A DNA stretch of 64,000 bases from Terebella lapidaria (Eukaryota > Annelida > Polychaeta > Terebellida > Terebellidae), in the NCBI GenBank assembly GCA_949152475.1, contig OX424564.1:36454165-36518164 (forward strand), written 5' to 3'. This document shows positions 23,341-35,371 of this stretch, one piece after another. The notes beneath the pieces are model-generated. The model saw nothing but the letters and a program-made list of their open reading frames with translations, was not told the origin of the DNA and did no database searches. The position numbers were made by a program, and so were the translations under genes. Positions within the stretch are counted from its first letter, which is position 1; each line of letters begins with the position of its first letter.

Positions 23341-24880
23341 CACCAACAATTTTCAGTATCGCGTGTGTTTAGGAGTATGTTGGCCCATGCGTCCATCACA
23401 GCCTGTCGCAATTCATCCACACTGGTTGATTGTCGAACCAGTTCGTTGATCCAACGGGTTACTTCAGCCCATAGCACACTCCGAACCGTATAACCCTACA
23501 GATATTTGTAGGGTTATAGCAAGATGGCGGAAGGTACGTCGCTTCCACGAAATGCGTGTGTATTTCAGCCCTTTTGTCATGGTATTCACATAACCAGTGT
23601 TGTGTCGAAGTTCCGTGATGTTAATTGATGGATAATGCGTGGCCGGGTTATGTTTTGAATCTGTCAGAGGAGGATAATAGGCAGAATGAAATATGCGTGT
23701 TTATAACCCTAACGACGCAGCTCTCCGGCAAAGTTATAACCCTAACAGTCAGCGCCTATAACCCTACTGATAAAGGATTTCAAAAGAAGAATAGACACAA
23801 TGATGTTTTTGTGCATGTTAAATCTTCTCATTTCATAGCATGTAAGAGTGTGGTTCCGACCAAAATAATGACATGATGAAACAAAACGATAGCATGTGTT
23901 TTTAAATGTACTTTATAATTTTCGTGGTTATGTTTCATCCCCAACAAGTCGGCTGTGGATGTGGTACTCTTGTTCATTTACTAGTATTTATTTTGCAATT
24001 CTATCAGGTGGTCTGACGCCAAGTTTTCTGAAACACACATAAATTTCACGTAATTTTTGTTCTATTCACAAACAATAGTATTCCCAAACAAGAATAGTAT
24101 AACTACATATATACGTAGGTATAGCAACAGAAGCAACAAATATATGCCTCTAATATTGCGATGTCTGTACTTAACTGAGACACGTCAGGATTGTACACTT
24201 CAGAAGAGATCTGCTCGAGATACATCAATTTTGCACATTTTCTTTCCCCAAAACCTCAGACCGGCCATGCTCATCTTGCAATTTCAATAGTATAACTTGT
24301 CTGTGACAAAATTTTCATAAATTATCATTTTAATATATTTATGATATCGTTTATTCCTGCTTTGGTGTAAATCATGAGATAAATTAACAAAGTTGTCCCA
24401 TGAACGCACCTCCAAAATACATGAAAGTATATCATGGTACAACTCAGTTTTTCAAATTTTCTTCGGATTTAACTGATTCTCAACTGTCACATGTTTCGGG
24501 TGGTAGGGTTATATCCGTTCACGGCCGTAGTATCGGTAGGGTTATAGGCAACAAACGGTAGGGTTATAGATGCTCGAATCTGGTGATCGCAAAATCCGCC
24601 GAAATAAAGCACTTCTCAACAAACAGACACGTCCTCAGACACACCAACGTATGCTTCTTGGAAGGAATAACTCATTTTGTATCAAAGGTAATTAAATTCC
24701 CTCGGAATAGCCTGAAACGAATCGAAGCTACAAACCTTCCGCCATCTTGGTATAACCCTACAGACGTCTGTAGGGTTATACGGTTCGGATTGTGCATAGG
24801 TTCTCGATGGGGTTCATATCTGGTGAACACGCTGGCCATGGCAAGTGCTCAACCCCCTGATCCCAAAGTAGGAGTTCATG
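23341..24880 (-). pseudogene. Tc1-like transposase C-terminus, split (copy 2)
   Basis: Duplicate of the remnant at 19402-20897. 'LPWPACSPDTNPIENL' lies at about 24800-24875 and the 'INELVRQSTSVDELRQAVMD' part at 23345-23470, separated by the CAC-tipped element. One coding difference is visible (N to T in the codon before RWINE). Not functional. Confidence 0.75.
23475..24794. mobile_element. CAC-tipped element with mirrored TATAACCCTA arrays (copy 2)
   Basis: Same element, tips and CATAG flanks (23470-23474, 24795-24799) as at 19536-20812, copied by the segmental duplication rather than by transposition. It is about 43 bp longer because of a segment near 24210 missing from copy 1. Non-autonomous. 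Confidence 0.75.
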
Positions 24881-25184
24881 TCATTTTTTATTTACTTCAA
24901 TATAATTATCTAATATATATATAAACAGATAGATATAGTCTTCTGGTTCAACATTCTCTTTATTTCATGAAAATCGGATGAATGCAACTGGAGTTGAATG
25001 TGCGATTCTCAAGTGGATTAACGGGAATATTACACAATATATATAACACTGCTGTAGCGGCACCATTTTTTCAACATATAGGCAATAAATAATAGAAAAA
25101 CAACCATATCTTCCCTCAAACATAACCGATTTGCATAATTCTTTCAACTAATTGTTTATGGAATTATTTGTAATAACATATGGG

Positions 25185-25645
25185 GGAAAATGTCATGATT
25201 CAAAATTTCAAAATGGCTGCCAAAATCCAAGATGGCCGACAAATCGAACATATCCAAAAAACCCAAATTTGACGCGATAACATGACGTCATTCAAAGTAC
25301 AACAAGGCGGCTAATTTTAATGCCAATAAGATAATTAAGATAAAACAACAATCCATACCTATAACAATCCATACTCCATATTTAATGTATAATACTATAT
25401 ATCATCATTTTGTTAGTATAAAAAATACAAAATGGCCGCCAAAATCCAAGATGGCCGACCGATCATAACATACAGAATAGTATATTCAACGATGGAACAT
25501 GTTCGCATTGAAACACATGTAACTTGCTAGAATCAATGATAATAAAGTAATTGTGAGAGATAATACATAATAATTATTATTTATTGATGTGCCAATGTGT
25601 GAAAATCGAACACAGTGTCTCAAAATCCAAGATGGCCGCCGAAAA
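25185..25645. repeat. Three AAAATCCAAGATGGCCG motifs (copy 2)
   Basis: Duplicate of the set at 21224-21670, with near-identical spacing. Non-coding. Confidence 0.6.
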
Positions 25646-26137
25646 TGTGGATTGAAATGACACTGCGTCACACAAACGCATACACGGGAAGTCAAAAAAT
25701 GACAAGCGGTAGCAACAATTTGGAACGGGTACCATACCGTATTTTACAGAATAGAATTGAGCATGATTTGTTGCACATTAAATTAATTTTTGTTGTAGTT
25801 AATGAAAAGTTGTACACAATGAGAGCACAGTACAAGCAGCCTCAACCAACATGTTTAGCATTTTCAACTCAAGCTTCATACATCTTGTATATACATAATC
25901 GTAATGGGTAGGAATCGCAAATTTGACAAAATACAACTGGGTATAATTAACATGATGAAACAGGCTGCTATAACAAATAACTACCAAATGTAAATGTATA
26001 AACAAACAAATAAATAATAAATAAATAACTAGCAGATGAAATGATCACCGAAATGAAATGATCACAATGATCAGGTACATATCACATGTATGAAAAAAAT
26101 ATCATTTCAATCACGTAAATACCAACAAATGAAATTT

Positions 26138-29100
26138 TCAGATATCAAGCAAATACAAGTCTCCTTCAGATAAATCAATAAGAAGAGGCATTGACCACTC
26201 GTCAGTGGGATCTTCTTCATACACAACAATATATTTAGTATGCTTTGGTGATTTTACAGCTTTGTCTGCAATTCTCAATACGGTAGCCTTGTACCAAGAG
26301 GAGCTGTTCAATTCTGGATCAGAACATAAGTGGTTGATGATTTTTCCCACTAACAGGTCTGGTTCATTCACATATTTGTCCATGTCCTCCTGTCTTTTGA
26401 TGACTCGTTTACGTCTCGACTCCACAAGTGTCTTTGAGAGTGCTGCTTTTTGTCTTGAACATATGTACCAATGTCATCCAAACTCCGCATCTGCAGAGCA
26501 TTTGTGTTCGTGTGTGCTGTTGAAGATACTGGGTTAGGTTGAAGCACTTCCCGTATATTATTGGAAAGTTCATCGAGCGAATACGCCTTGCCGCCTCTAC
26601 TCTTATTGAAAAGTTCACGTGGGCCGGCAGAATGGAGAACAAATCGGTGAAATCTGAGTTGTGTTGAGATAGCTTCCATGGCTTCTTTTGGAGTGAGTGC
26701 TGTTATTTTGCGTGTTATATCATCATAAGAAGTCCACGCACCTCCGAGGTCTGCCACTTTGTTTGTTAGGTCCACATTTTGATCATAGGCTTTCTTCCGT
26801 TTCTCCTCTTTCTTTTTTCTGTTTTGCTTTCAAGGCTTCCAGTTTGGCAATCTTCAAAGATCGTAGCTTATCCGCATATAATTTCTTAAGACTGACAACA
26901 TTTCTCCTTGCTTGGTCGAGTATGGTATCCTGATCCTTTCGCATTGTGAGCCACTGGCTTGTTTTGTTATTTAGCCACATAATGTGTGCCTCAATGCACA
27001 ATGTAGATGCATGTGGTTTCATGCGAATCAATAAGTCAAGTGAGCCAATATCCCTTTCAGAAATGATGTTGTGTTTGGGAACATTTGGTGGCTTTCAACT
27101 TCTGGGCTTCATTTGTGGTCCAATATTTGCCTCCTGGAAGTTGATCTTTGGCTTGTCTCTCCAACAGAATGAGTAATCCATTTATATAAGTTCCAATAAG
27201 TTCCAACGCCATTTGTGTGTAACAGTTCAACATCACATCATCAGATTCTTGATACAAATACTTGTATATATCATCTCGTGTTTCAAGATCCTCGGAGGAG
27301 AGACATGATTCCTCCAATAACGGGGTCGAATCCTGAGCCCACTTCTCCAAACTGTCACGCATGTTCAACAGGTGGTAATTCATCGACAATATGTCTCCAG
27401 AGCGTTCACACAGTCGCAAAAAGGGTCAAGTCCTCTTCTTGTCAATAATGCCCAAAGCACGCAGACCAGCCACATACACTTTTTGTTCAACATCAAAATG
27501 TACTGACCGGAACAAGTTCATTAGGCTCTAGCCAGCGATCCAGGAAGTCGGTGATATGATCACGGTGGTAGTACACTGCTCCTGCATTGTAGAACAAAAT
27601 ATTCAATCGATTGCCAATATACGTGACCAACTTGTTTTTGATTCCTTTTTCCCGCAGGTACGCTTCCCAGGCACTGGCAACACCAGCTTTATCACTGCCA
27701 CGTTTTGTGAAAGCTTTGCAGCTCGTTCGGGTAGGGCGGGCTGCACCACTCTCAGATGATTTGAACGAATGGGGATTCCGACCGACTGCAGCTTCACTTT
27801 CGAAGAGCTTCAGACACTTGTCTGCCTCAGGTGCCATGTTTCCCACAAGATGTAGCTTACAGAAAAAATTACACATTTCAGAAAGCTTTTGCAGAAAGCC
27901 AGAATCCAGGTTACTCCAGTTTTCAACTGACGTAGGTAGAACGGAACTTCTGAGTTGAGTGAGGGCATCGTTGAATTTTGCGCATGTGGGTCCCTGGTCT
28001 GACATAGTGGCTGTGAACGACGACAGAAGATTAGCAGCGTGCTGTTGCGTATCTTCGGATGACCCAGAAACGCTGTCTGCGATTTCATCGAAGGTGTCTT
28101 TGAAGTCCTGTATTGTATATATAGATATATATTATAAATACGATGATTTATATGATATTGGTAAATGATATCTGAGATAGAAAGGTATATTAGGAATATG
28201 AGAGAAAGGTTTACTATTTATCCATACATGTGATAGTATTACCTCCAACTTACGTGTATGATATCTGTGATCGTTATACATGATGTTGTTATACATATAC
28301 TTTCACACATAATAGTGTGATTATCATTGTGTTTACATGTCTTCTTGTGCAGTTTGTTGATTATTTCAATATGTATATTTTATTGTTATATATTTCACAG
28401 GAAAGTTGTTATTATACAAACTATTCATTATTACTACACATATTATGTACCGATGATTACCAAAATTGCAATTGTTGTACCATTTATCACATAATTTAAA
28501 TCCATGTTCACCTGCAGTAACGCATCCGTTTTGCCGCTCGGCATTTCTTACAGTCCAAGGGTTACCGTTTCACCTGACGAAATAAAATAACTAGTAACAT
28601 ATATTTTGATATAAAAATTGTATCGAATATATTCCACTCAATATACAAAATATTGATCAAACAAGCTACCGACCATATTGGAAAATAATAAACCACTTAT
28701 TCATGATCTGAATATATTTACCGGATGACAAACTTGCTTGAAACCTTTGATAGTGTGAATGGAGTTTCGAGGTTGCGTCTTGGTGCAGGCAATTGCTGAC
28801 CATGCTGGTTGGGTCAACTCCCGAGAGAAGAGTATTGGCCAACTGTTGGTTGGCAACCATCTTCGCCTCTACCATAAGTCTGCTTAACACTCCTTTACTG
28901 GGCAAAGACTGTGGTATTTTGCCCACTAAGTTCTGCAGAACAGTACGGATCACACTGTTAACTTTGTTCATGCTGACATTGCAATCGGTCAGCAACGTCA
29001 TGATTGTTTGTCTAACTTCATGTGTGTATCTCCCGTCATGAAATGTCTGCACTATATCACCTTCCATTAAACTGTTCAGTTGCTCAAGGTCCCAGATTTG

Positions 29101-29822
29101 TTTTTTGCATCGCCTGATTTCCTCTTCATACCTCAAAATCAATGCATTATTTTTGTCAACAGAGTCTGATTCCTTGATTATTGCTTTCTGGAGACACTTT
29201 TTCAAGTAGGATTTTTGTTTCAACAAATGGAGTTTTTCCCTACGTAGACTTGTGATATCCTCAGCTTCTTTGTTGATTATTCCTTGGTGGTTGACAATCC
29301 TGGGCTTCAAATTTTTCAGTTCAGCTCGGAGCACTCTGACATTGTCCTGAAGTCTTTTGATCCGCCTTCATACATTTCTTGGGCAATATTGTGACAGCTT
29401 CGATTTTATTAATTGTAGCCAATTTTTCAGCAATCTCCTTGTTTTATGTACGTTGCTTTTCGTATTTTTCATGCCAAGCTCAGCAGTCCTTCTCCATTTC
29501 TTGTAGCACATTGTTTGAAATTTTATACTTGGCCTCGAGAATATCAACCTCCTTCTGTAAATCTATGTCACTAAATTGTTTTTCATTCCTGTTTCGCTTC
29601 ACTGCTTGCTTTGTTTCTGGAGTTATGTTTTCGTTAGTGTTCCTTAATGTGGCTGTACAAACAGGTGGGTGAAAAACTGTTGACAGTTTTCGCTGTAACT
29701 GAGAATGTTTATATTGACTTTTTAGTTTTATCTGTTCGGCACATTCCAAATTAGTGGCAACTGTTTTCCGGACTGTGACCAAACCTCCGACAGTCAGTAA
29801 TGGCTCTGACCATGTGAGATAT
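26138..29822 (-). pseudogene. Unnamed DDE-like protein with coiled coil and Tudor-like end
   Basis: A second unnamed family that I recognise from molluscs and cnidarians. Reading downward from 29822: 'EPLLTVGGLVTVRKTVATN', a Lys/Glu-rich coiled coil (29650-29060), 'RYTHEVRQTIMTLLTD', then 'LHQDATSKLHSHYQRFQ' up to a GT donor at 28722. After an intron (28108-28721, GT-AG) the large last exon reads 'MSDQGPTCAKFNDAL', FFCKLHLVGNMAPEADKCL, 'ESGAARPTRTSCKAF', 'GNRLNILFYNAGAVYYH', 'LPGGKYWTTNEAQK', a Lys-rich helix and a Tudor-like segment (SWYKATVLR ... YIVVYEEDPTDEW) ending DLYLL. The two D motifs and the E resemble a DDE nuclease; that is inference. The frame is broken about five times, mostly at homopolymer runs, plus in-frame stops near 27426 and 29489. 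Either a decayed transposase-like gene or partly an assembly artefact. Confidence 0.65.
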
Positions 29823-29930
29823 GAAAGGAATTCATTTTAGACAAATTCATCATCAATACATTTTTTGCGTGTCAATATTCACATCAGAATCCTGAATCAA
29901 GAATCAACACAACAAAAAAATTGGGCAGCA

Positions 29931-29945
29931 CCCCCCCCCCCCCCC
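29931..29945. repeat. C homopolymer (15 bp)
   Basis: A run of 15 C residues just upstream of the minus-strand gene remnant. Likely length-variable and prone to sequencing error. Confidence 0.9.
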
Positions 29946-30939
29946 GACCCTTAGGCACAGGCCATCTAGATTTATCCCCCTTCCCACTATTCCCTCACAC
30001 AAACACAATGTGTCTGTCAGATCAGGCAAAACACTACTATCATTACTAGCCAGATTTGGTGATAAATAGTCCCACCAAGCTTTATTCCTCTCAAATGTCA
30101 CAGTAGACTAGATATATTAGAATCAAATTCACAACACTATCACTTGAAATTGAAAGCGTCAGCCCGAGTGACAATTTCCTGGTCGTGTGGGCGATAATAT
30201 GGCGTTTTGACAAAATGTTTTCAGCTTGCGCGCGTCTGAAATTACACTACTTTCGTTTTCGTTTTTTTTCTAGTGGTGAATTTGGCTCTACTAACTAAAC
30301 AACTGTACCATTATGATGACTAGCATTCATACTTTCCTACTGGTGTTCCGCAAGTTTGATTTCTTACCTTTTTGGGTGTTATTTTGCAGATTTTCAGCCA
30401 TTTTCCAAGATAGCGTCGCTTGTGGTTGTCATAGAGATATTGCGGAAATTCCCGAATATTCTCGAGGTGTTTCCGAGTCTGATCATGTCTCTTTTTAGTG
30501 ATTTCTGACAGTTTATACCGTCAAGAAAAAGATCGATAAAATGTGTGTGAACACCCGCGGCCGCGAAAAAGTGCCCAATGGGGCGTGGGCGAAGCTCATT
30601 CGATAGGTCGCAGCATTGTAATAGTGGTAAATTTGGCGCCAAATCACTAGGGAATGTCGTCCGTTGTGAACCATGCACGTGGCATTTGGCACGAAAATTC
30701 CGTATGTTTGGAGTAATACCATGGTATCCTGATAATAAATAACGTTATGACGTCAATTTACCACTAAAACAGTGCTGCCAGCTGGCGAATAGGCGTTTTT
30801 CTGCTCATGCCCCATTCGAGCGAGCGCAAAACGTCACGACTTCGACCCCGTACTTTGAAGTTCACACATTCATTAGACAGTAACAGTTTGAGCTATTCAC
30901 ACAATTTAAACACCAGAAGGAAAAGAAAACAATGATGAT
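29946..30939. other. No gene seen; possible upstream region of the minus-strand gene
   Basis: Contains a GC-richer stretch (30540-30680) with the palindrome TTGGCGCCAA and several short inverted words built on 'ttaccacta' / 'tagtggtaa' (30275, 30632, 30757). It may hold the promoter of the 26-30 kb gene or a small decayed element. I find no coding exon. Confidence 0.3.
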
Positions 30940-30944
30940 TTTAA

Positions 30945-31428
30945 CGATCATTTTGCGTCCATCATTGCGGTACACCTCAAATCTTGCCCCGTCTCTAAAT
31001 ATGACATGATTCCAGTGACGTGGTCCCAAATGGCGGTGATCCCTGGCCAACTGCGGACATCGCACGTGATGTCTTTGACTCAGCAGGGGTTTCCTCAATG
31101 GTCCCCTGGCACGATACCCAGCTCGAACCAATCGGCTGTTCACTAGTGTTCTAGATACGCGTACACCTATGGCGTTCTGCCACTATACACTCAAGGTTCT
31201 GGCTGGCATGGTACAGCCACCAGTACACAGGCGAATCAACAAACGGTCCTGTCTTCTTGATGTCTTTATAGGACGTCCTGGGCGAGATCTAGGAGTAGGC
31301 ACACCCGTCTCGACGTTCCTCTCCAGGGTCTTGCTGACCTCCCCCTGTGTGATGTTGTTTTGCCTCGCTATCTCAGTCTGTTTTAGCCCATTACGTCGCA
31401 GGGCAACCACTCCGTGCACTTAATTGAC
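30945..31428 (-). pseudogene. Tc1-like transposase N-terminal half, truncated
   Basis: Minus-strand reading from about 31425: 'HGVVALRRNGLKQTEIARQN', a helix-turn-helix, then TPRSRPGRP (GRPR-like linker), one in-frame TAG near 31182, then 'VSRTLVNSRLVRAGYRARG', 'PLRKPLLSQRHHVRCPQLAR' and 'HWNHVIFRDGARFEVYRNDG'. The first catalytic Asp is there (IFRD). It ends at about 30945, so the second Asp and the final acidic residue are missing. No terminal repeats were found next to it. Confidence 0.85.
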
Positions 31429-31439
31429 CCACCATTACT

Positions 31440-32709
31440 TCAGGAATCTGTGTTTAAAATTTCGTAGTTCCAAGTCAAGGTGATCCTAGGATATGCATAT
31501 AAATTTGACCAGCCCACATAATTTATAAACTCAAGTTCAACACAAAACCTCATATGATTTTTGGCGATAACTTCGTTTAGGATGGTCGGATCAATTTGAA
31601 ATTTCATTTGTTTACATTTGGCATAAAACCGTATTTTTTCACCAAATTTCAGACTTCTTGAAAATTTAAAAAGTTGGCAATCTACTCCAATGTTAAATTT
31701 CACATCAAACGTGAAATTTGCAAATTTGAACAGAATTTGGCATGTTGTTCGATGTTCACACTGCACAGTACTTTGTAAGAATGATATTCTATTAGAATAC
31801 ACCTGCATGATTCTTCCAAATCGAAAACTTTCCTCGTATTACATTTCTTAGCGGAATAAAGATCATGAAATCCCCAAATTAGCTTGAATTCCTGTGATCC
31901 TGTATGAGTATCAATTAGTGAAAACATGGGCCTCTACCATTTCTTCTGTTGTTTGCGGATTTCTAAATTGTTTTCATAGGTTGTTGGGCAGCTTTATACT
32001 AATTCCATCAGGTGTACAGTAGAAACAACTACATTTACCACAATGTCTGCACCTGATGACGCCAGTATGTCTTTTGATAAAGTATTTGGTCGGGCTTTGT
32101 TTCTATCGCAAAAAGTTGTATTTTATGTTTGTTATTGGAATCAACAAAATTTGGCTGTATTGGTAATAGATTGATACTCACATTATATAAGTATTGAGGT
32201 ACTTCTCTTCCAAACAAATGGCGTCGACCTATATATGTCGACACCACTGTCTGAATAACAAAATTGACACCGGAATCATTAGGGTCCCTGATACATTCTA
32301 CGTATTTGCTCTCGAGTGAGGAGTTCCTATTGGTGTATCGATGCGTTCAGTCGATCTGAGCATGCAAGTGCTCTCAAATACTTGTGTGTCCATTGGACTC
32401 GGAACATCGAAGTTCCTTTCTTAGTTACGTGAGTAATCAATTTACTGGTCGATGGTTCATCGCTTGTGAATGTAGCACAATTGGTTGTTTCCCGACTATT
32501 GATACTAATACAAATACGTCCTGAGTGTTTCGTCTACTAAAACTTTTCCTCGTCCAATGTATAGTTTGTTGCTGCACATCCTGAAACCCTTAAAATCTAC
32601 CTTCTGGTCGCATTGAGCCATAACTCACATGCTGCATGTGCTCTGTAAATAGAAGTCCATGAAATATCGATCAGCAATGATTATTTCACCTTAAAACAGG
32701 CGTTACGCT
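31440..32709. other. No gene seen
   Basis: AT-rich, unremarkable sequence between the Tc1-like remnant and the hAT-type element. Several open frames of 60-120 codons on the minus strand have no recognisable content and atypical composition. Confidence 0.4.
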
Positions 32710-34346
32710 CAGGGGCGCCGGAAGCAAGTTTGAAGGGCGGGGGCAGCTTTCATACGAAGGGCATCATTTGCATAGTAATAACATCGTGAATAAACCTGAA
32801 TTGGTATGTGGTAACCACCCCTCGCACACAAATCACATATGTGTGTATTTGTTCATTTACATTATTCATTATCCAGAATACTAGTACCCTACCTTATGCC
32901 TAGCTTGTCTACTAGGCTACTCCACTGTATACTTATATAAAACGTCCCCCAACATTTGTTTTTGCTAAAATCGATACGTTATCCTATCATTTAAGTTCAT
33001 TGAAGGTCGAATTCTAGGTCATCAAACGATCACCTATGTGACCTCCTATGCTCATCTTATAGGAGTGGCCGTGGCGCAACGCACTAAGTCGTTCGCCCGC
33101 TGCTGAAGGGAATTCAATGTTCGTCGTTGGCGGGTTCGAGCCCCGCTCTCGGCGATCAAAATTCACTCAGCGGATCAAGGGTTACCCTCACTTCTCAGTC
33201 CGTCGGCCTGGAGCGGACACTAATATGGTGACCAGGTGATACATTGTAGACTGCTGCACTCGGTGTATCGGCGGTGGTGAAGGGGCAGAAACCTAGTTCA
33301 CTAGGCGTACCCGGATCTGTCATGGGCCGCGCTACAAAAACCCATCAATGCAGTACACCAGAAAATCCCGTCCATACACTACATACACGGGAACCAAAAA
33401 TATGCCAGGCGCTGCACTGCGGCGACGCGCCACCAATGTATTGCGGACCAAAGTTGGTCGGATGGTGGTAAGGCAAGTTCCCTTACAGGGTTACGTCAGT
33501 ATAATCTATCTATCTATCCATCTATCTACCCATCCATCTATATCCATCCACAAGCTTTGTCTGCAGCGGCCATTATACACGTTTCAGATCCTCAACAATT
33601 ACCATTCAAGACCATATTAGGTCGAGTTCAAGGTCACTAAAAAGTGTTCTATATATGATTTACTGTATGCTCATAATACATGCCCCAAGATGTATCTACT
33701 TGAGTTTTATCTCGAATTTGTGCATACTTCATACTTATAAACAAAAGAAGCAGTTCAAAATGTTATACATACGTAAAATTAGAAATGAATGAATAGATCC
33801 AGCAAAATTCCATGAAGTTCATTTTCGAATTCTTTTTTGGCCTTCGTGCAATTCAAAACATGTCATCTTCATAATATAATCTCCTAGTGCCACGCTTGTG
33901 CAAAAATTAGACTAAAACAATACTGACCAGATTTTGAGAAAACGCTCATCAAAGTCCAACATTGGCCATTTTCTGTCGAAAGTGAAAACAAAGAGAAAAA
34001 AACCTCGCTCTGAAGATTTGACTGTAAACTTTAAAGATATAAATGTCAACGACGATGCATAATGACGACGGATGCAACGCCAAGTCAACGAAGTATGGGA
34101 CCCGGTTCGGTAATGTGATTCAAGCGGCGAGTTAAATGGTATTGGTCAAATTGCCCCCATTTTGAATACATGTACCAATCAGCCAAGTATTCATTTCAAA
34201 GAAATTACTGCTCCAAAGCCATTCACTACAATATCAGATAATCTACTACAACATCAGATTCACGAAAGGGCACATTTCTGCCCCCGTGCTGCCCCCGCAA
34301 CAAAGGGGCAACGGGTGCAGCTGCCCCCGTGGTTCCGGCGCCCCTG
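32710..34346. mobile_element. hAT-type non-autonomous element, 1.64 kb
   Basis: Tips CAGGGGCGCCGGAA and TTCCGGCGCCCCTG are exact inverses and fit the CAGGGG start of many hAT elements. The flanks GTTACGCT (32702-32709) and ATTACGCT (34347-34354) match at 7 of 8 positions, as expected for an 8-bp hAT target duplication. There is no transposase. A tRNA-derived SINE lies inside (33062-33545), and 33890-34090 is a reverse-orientation piece of family X. C-rich words (GCCCCCG) cluster inside both ends. Confidence 0.8.
33062..33545 (+). mobile_element. tRNA-derived SINE with (TCTA)n tail
   Basis: The head has an A-box-like TGGCGCAACGC at 33072-33082 and a perfect B box GGTTCGAGCCC at 33133-33143, in pol III tRNA layout. 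The head runs to about 33157. A ~350-bp body follows and ends at 'cagtataatctatctatcta', a simple tetranucleotide tail to 33545. It is nested in the hAT-type element and so is younger. The family was not identified. Confidence 0.75.
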
Positions 34347-34533
34347 ATTACGCTAGACTCTGAATTCACTAACCACCAAACAACGGGCATGATATCATAT
34401 TTGAGGAATGATATGGTATTTATTATGAATACAATTGTCAATACAAAGTGTATGGAATTTCTTTCCTCTTATATTCAAATATTAAACTGTCTTGGGGTTA
34501 CATCAAATATGTTGAGCATTACGACATGTGTTA

Positions 34534-35359
34534 GGCCTAATAAAATTAATTTTCTGTTTCTCGTCCCCGCCCGCCTGTGTTCAAAAGCAGCCTCCCGGAT
34601 TTTTTAAATTGCGATTCTCAAATAAAATATAAAAAGTGTTCCCGCCCCTATTTTGAGGATAGTGAATGATCGAGAAACCGAATCACAGCATGCAACTTGG
34701 GCAAATATTTAACTTACCTCCTTGTTTTCACTCTCCGCCAATCGAGACAAAGACGCTACCAGTTTTCAAAAACAGTTATTCTATGAGGTTACGTATATGT
34801 AATAATACAATACAATTGTGATCAAGAATTGATTTACTATATTCCTCATGTTATACTTCAAAGGACATATTGACTGATAGAACGGTTCTCAACAATTAGT
34901 CATCATCGAAATATATTATCAACTGACGGTTTTTGATACTAATACTACTAGTACACAGAATCATCCTGTCTGTGCTGATTGCTATAATGATGGCACACCA
35001 GTAGTGCCAATGTGCCCGGCCAAGAGGTTTCAAGCCCAAATAAATCAAGCCTCTAGAAATGAAATCATTAAAGTCTTGTATTACACATGATTTCAATTCA
35101 AAAGGCTTGATTTATTTGGGCTTGAATGCGTCTGTGCGCAAATGTTTTTTTCCTTCCATAAATCAACAAATCAAATTTATTTTCATATGTGTGAAATGTC
35201 GTCCCACCAAAAATAAAAAAAAATAAAAAGTGCCCCCCTACCCAATTTTCTCTTGAGCTGAGGACGGTATTTTTTGCAAAAATAAAAAATGAAAAATAAA
35301 AAGTCCCTCCCTACCCAGTTTTGAAAAAAATATGAGGACGAGAAACAGAAAATTAGGCC
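34534..35359 (+). mobile_element. GGCC-tipped TIR element, copy C, complete (826 bp)
   Basis: Starts GGCCTAATAAAATTAATTTT followed by CTGTTTCTCGTCC, ends with the inverse GGACGAGAAACAGAAAATTA and GGCC. TTA flanks both sides (34531-34533, 35360-35362). Interior as in copy B. It ends only 12 bp past the stop codon of the minus-strand lectin gene, so it must form most of that gene's 3' UTR unless transcription stops at once. It supplies minus-strand AATAAA signals (35176-35181, 35111-35116). Confidence 0.85.
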
Positions 35360-35371
35360 TTATTCTGTGCT

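Larger units (their letters stand above)
23239..27211. repeat. 3.9-kb direct duplication, copy 2
   Basis: Second copy in direct orientation. It runs to TTCCAACGCCA at 27211, beyond which the gene reads on into unduplicated upstream sequence; copy 2 is therefore the parent locus for the gene half. It differs from copy 1 by scattered substitutions and small indels, including about 43-45 bp present only here near 24210-24255. Confidence 0.92.
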
